A DNA stretch of 14,726 nt from an uncultured Candidatus Saccharibacteria bacterium (GTDB lineage: Bacteria; Patescibacteria; Saccharimonadia; Saccharimonadales; UBA6022): assembly GCA_946479115.1 (NCBI GenBank), contig CAMLED010000015.1, forward strand, positions 1 through 14,726, read 5' to 3'. The notes under the pieces are model-generated. The model worked only from the letters and a program-made list of their open reading frames with translations, did no database searches and was not told the DNA's origin. Both the position numbers and the translations under genes were made by a program. How positions within the stretch are numbered: position 1 is the first letter of the stretch; each line of letters begins with the position of its first letter. Below, piece by piece: positions 6,774 to 12,675 of the stretch.

Positions 6774-7643
6774 TTACGGCCTATGCCCTTTCTTGATTCG
6801 GCGGCGGCGACGTACGTACAGAATGCTACTGAAAATTGCTGCTGGCAGTATCGTAACAAGCACCAAGACAACCCAACGCCATACCCCCGTGATAACGAGC
6901 ATCCACTGTGTCTTTTTACTTTCACCATAACTCGCGGTTAGTTTATAGATCCCCAATTGATTACTAGGAAGACTGAATTTTGCCTCGCGGCTGTTACCGG
7001 CGAATACCAATGGTCCTTTTATGCTTGTCGTTTGACCAAATGGCCATAAGCCAATTGTGATATCAGGGAAAAAGCCGCTAGAACTATCGGATGGAGCGGT
7101 ATTTTTAATAATCAACTTACCGTTTACATCCGAACCAGTTTGTAGCCACGGTGCATTGATTTTCGTAACTTCTGCCTGGCGTGCGCCTGGTGTTCCGTTT
7201 GTCAAAATCAGCAATGAACCGACGCGAACGGATGAGCTTGCACTACCTGTTAATTCATTAATAGTCTGGGCAAAAATAGCCGCAAACACATCACCAGTTG
7301 GTAATTTAGTGCCGTCAATAATATAAAATAAACGCAGTGTCTTATGTGCCGGAATCGTATACTCGTCGTAGTCCAGACCAATGCCGGCACGAAGCTGTTC
7401 GCTATCATAAAACGACAAATTACCAGCAGTATCGACTTGCTTAAATCCAGCGACACTAAACTTCACTTTTGTATCTACAGGCCGAGGATTAGTAACGTCA
7501 ATAAAGCCTTTTTTACGTTCACCTTTTTGGAGTGATGCCTCGTTTTGTAACGGCTGCACCTGCAATGAACCTTCAGCAGCAACTGGATGCTGCATGAAAC
7601 AAAGCACTACTAAGCTGAATGCTGCTGCGAGCCAGTATTTCAT
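6774..7643 (-). CDS. DUF916-like (WxL-interacting-type) membrane protein, second copy
   Basis: The 289-residue product has a signal peptide at 1-23 (ends VAAEG), an extracellular part of two beta-sandwich-like regions, a membrane segment at about 256-277 and a very basic cytoplasmic tail (RRRRRIKK). The N-terminal region has the hallmark order of DUF916-type proteins: LQKGERKKGFIDVTNP, strands, then IPAHKTLRLFYIIDG and LPTGDVFAAIFAQT, where the family has a 'P.G.Y.G.I.A' strand. Known DUF916/DUF3324 proteins of Gram-positives sit in the membrane and bind WxL proteins; transfer of that role is an inference. Its ATG overlaps the stop of the LamG/WxL-like gene in an ATGA (7640-7643), so the two are translationally coupled, which supports a functional pair. 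Confidence 0.8.
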   Translation of the reverse strand: MKYWLAAAFSLVVLCFMQHPVAAEGSLQVQPLQNEASLQKGERKKGFIDVTNPRPVDTKVKFSVAGFKQVDTAGNLSFYDSEQLRAGIGLDYDEYTIPAHKTLRLFYIIDGTKLPTGDVFAAIFAQTINELTGSASSSVRVGSLLILTNGTPGARQAEVTKINAPWLQTGSDVNGKLIIKNTAPSDSSSGFFPDITIGLWPFGQTTSIKGPLVFAGNSREAKFSLPSNQLGIYKLTASYGESKKTQWMLVITGVWRWVVLVLVTILPAAIFSSILYVRRRRRIKKGHRP

Positions 7644-9049
7644 GGAATTGTCGTCCCCGTATATGTTACGGTGTTGCTATAAGCCCCTGATACCTGTGTC
7701 GTTGCAATATCAAGCCGAAGCCGAACATTGATGACATCTATCGCACCGTTAACATGGCCAGACGTACTGTAAAATGAGGTCGCCGAAGATGGAATCGCTG
7801 CATAACTCGCTCCACTCACCCATTTACTATCAAGCGTTGGTGCACCAAAGACAGTGAATCCTAACCCCTTTGTCGTACCCTCAGTCCATGTCTGCGGCGA
7901 GGCAATTGAACCACTGACTGCTGGAATTGTATTCGCACCGCTCTGCAAATTATGATCCTGCTGTATAGATAGCCCGTAATCAGCCGCATTAGTGCGCACA
8001 ATCGCATCGGCCGATGACGTGGTTGAGCCACTAATAAGCGTCCCTAATGTAAGGCCCGCTGGCGTACCTGCATTCTGTGCCCCATACTCCGCACTAACTT
8101 CCGATGTAGATAGCACCCGGTTAAATAATTTTACGTGATCGACTGAGCCTCTCAGCGCCCAGCCTCGTCCTGGAAATGAACCAATCGACAAGTCTCCGGT
8201 TGAATTATTGAGCGTTGATGGAAGCGTACCAGTTACCGTCGTTCCCACCTGAGCACCGTCGATATACACCTTTACTTTGTTTGCTTGTGACAAATTTCCG
8301 TCATAGGTCACAACCACATGTCGCCAGGTATTAAACGTGTTCCAGCTATTAGTGGCCGTATCGACATAGTTATTACCCGGATCAGACGCACTATCAGCTA
8401 ACATGATACGCAGGCTATTGTTTGACGGCCCGGTCGAAATTGCCCATGAACCAGACTGCGGTGCAGAGTATTTCCACTGCGAAATAATAGTCTGATTTGG
8501 CACCCATGACGTTTGTTTTGCCCATGCCTCAATAGTCATCGTCGCGCCAGTTGGCATATTGGCATGATCTGCCACTAGGACTGCGCCAGTACCCGTGCTG
8601 TCAGCAGGTGCATTCATTGCCACGGCTCCACTCAGCTTGCCAGAAGCATCAAAGCTAGCTGGTGAAGTAAGCGTGCCATCGTGTTGGTATTGGCTAGCAT
8701 CGGCGAGCGTTGTACCGCTGGTCTCATCCATTGGATAATAGCCAACTAAGCCTGATGGCTGCACGCTCAGCTGCATGGTTGGTGTCACCGAGTTAGTCTG
8801 TTGTTGGTCGATGATGTAACTACCGCTTTGTCCACTGCCAACAATCGCTTCTCCACCAATCGTTGTCATTGCATAGTTAGTCGAGGAAAGTTGGCCACCA
8901 AAACTACCACCTAAGTTACCGTCAATTGAATAGTTCGAGCTACTGATTGTTGCCGCCATAGCAACCGACACACCAAAAATGAGCGACAATACGATTGCCG
9001 GAATCACGCTAGTACCTAATTTTTTTACACCCCATGTCCCCATCATCAC
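7640..9049 (-). CDS. Secreted LamG-domain protein with C-terminal WxL-like domain
   Basis: The ORF opens with GTG ATG ATG at 9049-9041. AAGG in the intergenic stretch favours the ATG at 9046 or 9043, so the first residue or two are uncertain. Residues 8-33 are a signal peptide (ending AMAA). Residues about 101-325 are a LamG/concanavalin-A-like domain: GLVGYYPMDETSG, MTIEAWAK, WRHVVVTYDG, VKVYIDGAQVG and VDHVKLFNRVLS are its usual strands, and such domains often bind glycans. Residues about 330-469 (TNAADYGLSIQQDHNL, ending GAYSNTVTYTGT) match the beta-sandwich of the WxL-like protein at 10735-11337. The single Trp-Thr-Glu at 387-389 departs from the strict W-x-L motif. Overlap with the DUF916-like gene suggests it is held at the surface by that partner. 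Confidence 0.85.
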   Translation of the reverse strand: MMMGTWGVKKLGTSVIPAIVLSLIFGVSVAMAATISSSNYSIDGNLGGSFGGQLSSTNYAMTTIGGEAIVGSGQSGSYIIDQQQTNSVTPTMQLSVQPSGLVGYYPMDETSGTTLADASQYQHDGTLTSPASFDASGKLSGAVAMNAPADSTGTGAVLVADHANMPTGATMTIEAWAKQTSWVPNQTIISQWKYSAPQSGSWAISTGPSNNSLRIMLADSASDPGNNYVDTATNSWNTFNTWRHVVVTYDGNLSQANKVKVYIDGAQVGTTVTGTLPSTLNNSTGDLSIGSFPGRGWALRGSVDHVKLFNRVLSTSEVSAEYGAQNAGTPAGLTLGTLISGSTTSSADAIVRTNAADYGLSIQQDHNLQSGANTIPAVSGSIASPQTWTEGTTKGLGFTVFGAPTLDSKWVSGASYAAIPSSATSFYSTSGHVNGAIDVINVRLRLDIATTQVSGAYSNTVTYTGTTIP

Positions 9050-9057
9050 TCTTCACC

Positions 9058-9810
9058 TTAAATCATAAATACTACAATAATAATGCCCAGCCCAATTCCT
9101 ACTATCACTCTCTTAACCTTACGTTGATGCGCTACCGTTGCCTTTACATGCAGGTGCATCCGCTTCGCCAGCCACAACAATCGCCGACCGATTAACGCTG
9201 CGTAAAATATCATCAGTAAGGCGCCAACGATAACGAGAAAACGAATAACATTCGCGTTATTTATATGACCATCTGCTGAATCGTACGCAATGAGGTCAAG
9301 CGACTGTGCGACATTCAGTAGTGGTGTGGTAATAAATCGTTCAAGTAAATTGCCGTTCGGGGCAACGTCTTGACCACTTACCGTCCTGCCTCCAACATCC
9401 GTTGACACCTGACTGCCTGTGCTAGCTGAGGTCGCATTTTCATAGGTCACAACAACACTATCGGTCGCATTGCCAACCTGACACACGTCAACGGCGACAA
9501 CTTTGATCGTGTGTGTTCCTAGTGCAATCGAGACAGTCGTTGAAAACGTAGTGTCGTTATACGATAGCGGCTCTACCCCACTGAATGCATCGTCAACATA
9601 CAACTCTAACTGACTCGCCTGTGCGACAGTACCGCTTAGTTCAATCTGACTAGTATTAACTACGCTGTCACTTTGCGGATGAACAACCGTCAAAACTGCT
9701 GATTGGTTTGGGTCACAGATAATGGCAGCAAGATTTGATTCGGCCGATACGGCATGTGTCGGCAACACAACAGCAGCCAGCACTAATAGACCGACCTGAA
9801 GACGCTTCAT
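9058..9810 (-). CDS. Membrane protein with extracellular Ig-like domain
   Basis: The frame is open up to a TTG at 9858, but the ATG at 9808-9810 is preferred. It is 4 bases beyond the stop of the upstream DUF916-like gene and gives a clean signal peptide (MKRLQVGLLVLAAVVLP, cleavage near SAES). A longer form would overlap the upstream gene by 44 bases. The 250-residue product has an Ig-like beta-sandwich at about 38-123 (LTVVHPQSDSVVNTSQIELSG, then LELYVDD and THTIKVVAVD), with Cys32 and Cys110 able to form a disulfide. A Ser/Thr-rich linker follows, then two membrane segments (about 188-207 and 234-250) joined by a basic loop (KRMHLHVKATVAHQRKVKR). It lies between the two WxL-like/DUF916-like pairs. 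Role unknown; a membrane-anchored spacer or binding subunit of the surface complex is an inference. Confidence 0.8.
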   Translation of the reverse strand: MKRLQVGLLVLAAVVLPTHAVSAESNLAAIICDPNQSAVLTVVHPQSDSVVNTSQIELSGTVAQASQLELYVDDAFSGVEPLSYNDTTFSTTVSIALGTHTIKVVAVDVCQVGNATDSVVVTYENATSASTGSQVSTDVGGRTVSGQDVAPNGNLLERFITTPLLNVAQSLDLIAYDSADGHINNANVIRFLVIVGALLMIFYAALIGRRLLWLAKRMHLHVKATVAHQRKVKRVIVGIGLGIIIVVFMI

Positions 9811-9814
9811 TAAT

Positions 9815-10723
9815 TTAGCGACGTTTGCGTTGTAACAAGCCATAGCCCGCTCCGACAATCAACAAGATGATCACCACCAAAGCTAGCCAACGTGGCGCTA
9901 GCAACACGAAATGCGAAGTATTTGTTGGGGTATTAAGGACGGTCACTGTTTGATTCACTTTAAAGAGTCCAAACCAAGGTGCATTCGTCCAACTAAACGT
10001 GATATTTCGAATCGTGCCTGGATAGACAACATAGTCCTTTTGCTCGCTATATTTTACGGAGCCAAACAGATCCGTTACCTTAGTCAGGACATTTGCTTCA
10101 AAATCGGTATTGCCTGAGTTTTCGACACGGTTGCTTGCCGTTAGTGGTGGTGATGTCTGCCAAAAAGGCGCAGCACTACTGAGCATCTTGCCTTCTCGGC
10201 TTACCTTACCATCAACGTTTGCCAGTACGATACTGCCGACGCGCTTTTTACGAAGGACTGACGCCTCTTGGCCTGGCGCTGGTTGAGTCTCGGCAAAAAT
10301 AACTCCGTAATGGCCGCCCGGTGCAGCCGCAGCAGGAACATGGAGGTCATATCGGATCTCCACACGTTCACCTGGTGCCAAATGATAGCTTACTTCGGCA
10401 AACTTAACCCATTGGTATAAATCTGTATTTTTTGATGTCTTTTCAAACTGAGGATCATAATTTTCGTTCGTTACCGAATACGGACGACTGTAAACGATAA
10501 AGTTATACGGTGTCGCACCGTCATTAATGACCGTGAACTTGCCCGTTTCTGTTGTGCCAGCTTTGGCTTCAATACGCTGCATGCCTGGACTAATGGCAAC
10601 ACTATCGGTGTCAGCCGCGCTAACAGGTGCGGTTAAAAGGCTGGTCATGGCGGCAAGGCCTAGGGTGAGCCATAGCACAAACTGCCTCTTTGATGATCGC
10701 GTCAGTAAAGAGTATCCTGTCAT
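9815..10723 (-). CDS. DUF916-like (WxL-interacting-type) membrane protein, first copy
   Basis: The 302-residue product has a signal peptide at about 14-37 (cleavage near VSAAD), an extracellular region and one C-terminal membrane segment (about 276-295) ending QRKRR. Residues 40-150 carry the DUF916 pattern clearly: SPGMQRIEAKAGTTETGKF, VINDGATPYNF, LAPGERVEIRYDLHVP, PGGHYGVIFAET. Residues 195-265 form a second sandwich (SNRVENSGNTDFEANVL). In Firmicutes this family binds WxL proteins and peptidoglycan at the surface. AAGGA lies 8 bases before the ATG at 10721-10723. The gene starts 11 bases after the stop of the WxL-like gene, matching the usual gene pairing. The family call is strong; the partner relationship is inferred from order. 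Confidence 0.88.
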   Translation of the reverse strand: MTGYSLLTRSSKRQFVLWLTLGLAAMTSLLTAPVSAADTDSVAISPGMQRIEAKAGTTETGKFTVINDGATPYNFIVYSRPYSVTNENYDPQFEKTSKNTDLYQWVKFAEVSYHLAPGERVEIRYDLHVPAAAAPGGHYGVIFAETQPAPGQEASVLRKKRVGSIVLANVDGKVSREGKMLSSAAPFWQTSPPLTASNRVENSGNTDFEANVLTKVTDLFGSVKYSEQKDYVVYPGTIRNITFSWTNAPWFGLFKVNQTVTVLNTPTNTSHFVLLAPRWLALVVIILLIVGAGYGLLQRKRR

Positions 10724-10734
10724 AATTTTTATCC

Positions 10735-11337
10735 TTAGCTATTGGTCGTTGCTGTATAGGTGACTGTGTCAGTGTAGGTGCCGTTAGGCTTGGTTGAGTC
10801 GATCTTGACCGCATACCAAACAACTGTCGGGTCGTTGCTTGCAGTAGTTGCTGTCGTTTTTACTGTTTGCGGTGCAGCTGACGATGCAATACCTGCCCAT
10901 GTTGAGCTGCTGGATGTTGAGTTGGTTTCAGCGCTATAGGCAGTGGCGGTAAATCCACCCTGTCCAACAATGCGGTATCCCCATGTGTTGGTCGCCATTG
11001 CTGTTGGAGTGGCAAATGTACCAGCATGTGCAGCTAATGTGTTAGCACCATTAGCCAAAGTTGTCGTGGTATCACCATCAGCAAGTGTCAGATAATACCC
11101 GTTGGCACTGTTCGTAGACACCTGAACAGTATCTGACACGCTGGTAAGGACTGCGCTTGAGGTTGGCGTCAAGTTAATGGTCACTGTTGGGTTGGTCGTC
11201 AGCGTAATCGTTGAACTGACCACGGCATTTACTGTCGTTGTCCCTGAATCTGTTGCTGCCGATGCGACGATCGGTGAAATCAGAACGGCAAAAATAGCCA
11301 GAAAAACACCTAATTTATAGCTAACTCTTTTGCTCAT
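10735..11337 (-). CDS. Secreted WxL-like beta-sandwich surface protein
   Basis: The 200-residue product has a signal peptide at 1-28 (MSKRVSYKLGVFLAIFAVL, cleavage after ASA) followed by one beta-sandwich domain rich in Thr, Ser and Ala. Features shared with WxL-like proteins are VQVSTNSANGYYLTLADGD at 71-89, WGYRI at 119-123, WYAVKID at 174-180 and the closing strand GTYTDTVTYTAT at 186-197. The strict C-terminal W-x-L is not present. AGGGA lies about seven bases before the ATG and a good promoter is 30-58 bases upstream, so it is the first gene of the surface cassette and probably the most expressed. There is no sortase motif or membrane anchor; retention may depend on the DUF916-like protein encoded next. 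Confidence 0.86.
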   Translation of the reverse strand: MSKRVSYKLGVFLAIFAVLISPIVASAATDSGTTTVNAVVSSTITLTTNPTVTINLTPTSSAVLTSVSDTVQVSTNSANGYYLTLADGDTTTTLANGANTLAAHAGTFATPTAMATNTWGYRIVGQGGFTATAYSAETNSTSSSSTWAGIASSAAPQTVKTTATTASNDPTVVWYAVKIDSTKPNGTYTDTVTYTATTNS

Positions 11338-11366
11338 TTTTATTCCCTATTTACTACTTGAGCATA

Positions 11367-11395
11367 AGTATCTTACTGCTAGGGCTCAAAGTCAA
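11367..11395 (-). promoter_or_regulatory. Sigma70-type promoter of the surface-protein cassette
   Basis: On the minus strand TTGACT (complement of 11390-11395) and GATACT (complement of 11367-11372) are separated by exactly 17 bases. The start is predicted near 11360, giving a leader of about 23 bases that contains the AGGGA site. It is the best promoter upstream of the ten-gene series ending in holA. Confidence 0.68.
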
Positions 11396-11428
11396 GCAAA
11401 AATGATTATGTTTTTCAATGCTTTTGCT
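11395..11428. terminator. Weak hairpin after the HAD gene (possible terminator)
   Basis: A 7-bp inverted repeat (AGCAAAA at 11395-11401, TTTTGCT at 11422-11428) with a 20-base loop lies between the HAD stop and the cassette promoter. The stem is AT-rich and the loop is long, so termination is doubtful; the repeat also touches the -35 box. Confidence 0.2.
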
Positions 11429-11441
11429 GTTGTATTTACTG

Positions 11442-12005
11442 CTATGCCAGTAAATCGGCCATCTCTTGCATACATTTTGATGTAGTAGTAAATACAACTC
11501 CACGCATCCCTGTTGATTCGGCGCCTTCGACGTTGGCCACCAAGTCATCAACCATGACACACTCCGTCGTCTCAATTCCTAGACGATCAGCTGTCAAATG
11601 AAAGATAGCCGGATCCGGCTTGATCATCCCTACCTCACTTGAAAGCACTACTTCATCAAATAACTCTTCCAGTTCATCTGAGCTAAATAGCCGTTCAATC
11701 ACACCTCGCCCAACATTGCTAAGTAAGCCAATTTTATATTTACCCTTAAACGTTCGGACATATTCCACCATGGATCGGTTACGAATGTGGTCAGCCTCCA
11801 TAATGTCCGCAATCTCAGCGGCTGGTTTACCGATCAGTATCGCTACCTGGTGCAAATAATCTTCTGGTGAAATATAGCCGTAATCTGAGCTAAGGCTAAG
11901 ATCGGCAAGCTCTGAACGCTTAGCTTCTGGGGTTAGCTCGTACAAGTGCGCAATGCTGCCCTGATAGAGCACGCCAAAACAATCAAAAATAATACCGCGT
12001 ATCAT
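11442..12005 (-). CDS. HAD-superfamily hydrolase lacking the second motif-I aspartate
   Basis: The 187-residue cytoplasmic product shows all four HAD motifs: motif I with nucleophile Asp8 (FDCFGVLY), motif II Ser96 (LLSNVG), motif III Lys129 (IKPDP) and motif IV Asp153-Asp154 (MVDDLVANVEGA). The cap is a small helical bundle at about 15-85, as in the haloacid dehalogenase/YihX-like group. The usual second Asp of DxD, the general acid of phosphatases, is Phe10 here. Some YihX-like members also lack it, so substrate and activity are uncertain. The ATG at 12003-12005 has no Shine-Dalgarno site. A -10 box ends six bases before it and the start codon lies in the spacer of a 12-bp inverted repeat. 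The membrane-protein stop is 24 bases upstream. Confidence 0.86.
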   Translation of the reverse strand: MIRGIIFDCFGVLYQGSIAHLYELTPEAKRSELADLSLSSDYGYISPEDYLHQVAILIGKPAAEIADIMEADHIRNRSMVEYVRTFKGKYKIGLLSNVGRGVIERLFSSDELEELFDEVVLSSEVGMIKPDPAIFHLTADRLGIETTECVMVDDLVANVEGAESTGMRGVVFTTTSKCMQEMADLLA

Positions 12006-12026
12006 AGTGTTAGTATACGCGGTATT
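11991..12026. repeat. Perfect 12-bp inverted repeat across the HAD start codon
   Basis: Arms 11991-12002 and 12015-12026 are exact reverse complements (AATACCGCGTAT and ATACGCGGTATT) with a 12-base spacer. One arm encodes codons 2-5 of the HAD protein, the spacer holds the ATG, and the other arm overlaps the -10 box at 12012-12017. It could be an operator or an mRNA hairpin with the start codon in its loop. Confidence 0.8.
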
Positions 12027-12040
12027 TGGTTATAAATCGA
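12012..12040 (-). promoter_or_regulatory. Probable promoter of the HAD gene, leaderless arrangement
   Basis: The minus strand has TATACT (complement of 12012-12017), five of six to consensus, ending six bases before the ATG. At 17-base spacing the -35 is poor (TCGATT, complement of 12035-12040) and lies in the end of the preceding gene. If used, transcription would begin at or within one or two bases of the ATG. Confidence 0.5.
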
Positions 12041-12629
12041 TTTTGTTCAGAACAGTTTTATTGTCAGGTATCTGATTGATAAACAGTTTTTGAATTTGTG
12101 ACAGGCTGGCTTTCAGCGAACCAGTTGAACCTTTACAGGTTGATGTCCACAGACGCTTAATGACACTGGCACCCTGGAGTACTTCAAATTCATAGACACG
12201 GCCCGTTGCGCAAATACCACGAGTATCATTTTTCTCATCATCAAGCTCGTTGCCCTTCATAAAGTTAGCGCGGTTCAGCGCATAAACAAATTCTTCGTAG
12301 GCTTTGGTGTTATTACCAAGCTGAACACTATCGATTGTCTGGTCAAGATACCCAGAGTAGGTATTAAGACGACGACTGCTTGAGTCGACTGTAATTTGGT
12401 ATGAGCGGAACTGCTCGTCAGCAACAAGTGGGCCACGAACCGTCATACGAACACTGCGGTCAACTGCAGTGTTCAGAAGTGACTCGACACCAGGATCAAC
12501 CTTTGGCGCGTTTGACGAATCACCGCTAAAAATAGCGCGACCGACTGACACCAAGGCAGCAATAGCAATTGCAACCACGAGGAGAACGATAATAATTGGT
12601 AAGACCCGAGATGAGCTGCTTTTATACAT
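12030..12629 (-). CDS. Single-pass membrane protein of unknown function
   Basis: The 199-residue product has a short Ser-rich N-terminus, a strong hydrophobic segment at about 9-34 (VLPIIIVLLVVAIAIAALVSVG) and an outside domain of about 165 residues. That domain alternates strands and helices (MTVRGPLVADEQFRSYQIT, AYEEFVYALNRANFM) and has two cysteines, Cys140 and Cys165, placed to form a disulfide. I do not recognise a named family; I recall similar hypothetical proteins from CPR genomes but cannot confirm it. There is no lipobox, so the segment is read as a signal anchor. No Shine-Dalgarno site precedes the ATG at 12627-12629, and the promoter's -10 box ends six bases before it, so the mRNA is probably leaderless. 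It follows polA and precedes the HAD gene. Confidence 0.8.
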   Translation of the reverse strand: MYKSSSSRVLPIIIVLLVVAIAIAALVSVGRAIFSGDSSNAPKVDPGVESLLNTAVDRSVRMTVRGPLVADEQFRSYQITVDSSSRRLNTYSGYLDQTIDSVQLGNNTKAYEEFVYALNRANFMKGNELDDEKNDTRGICATGRVYEFEVLQGASVIKRLWTSTCKGSTGSLKASLSQIQKLFINQIPDNKTVLNKIDL

Positions 12630-12635
12630 AGTCAG

Positions 12636-12664
12636 ATTCTATCACTTTTAAGCAAAAAAGTCAA
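12636..12664 (-). promoter_or_regulatory. Sigma70-type promoter giving a leaderless transcript
   Basis: On the minus strand TTGACT (complement of 12659-12664) and TAGAAT (complement of 12636-12641) are separated by exactly 17 bases. Only six bases (CTGACT) lie between the -10 box and the ATG at 12629, so the predicted start coincides with the start codon. The -35 box is 11 bases beyond the polA stop. Confidence 0.7.
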
Positions 12665-12675
12665 TGACCCTTCCC

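Noticed and set aside
9811..9858. Longer N-terminus (TTG start at 9858) for the Ig-like membrane protein
   Set aside because: It overlaps the upstream gene by 44 bases and puts extra polar residues before a good signal peptide; the ATG at 9810 fits better.
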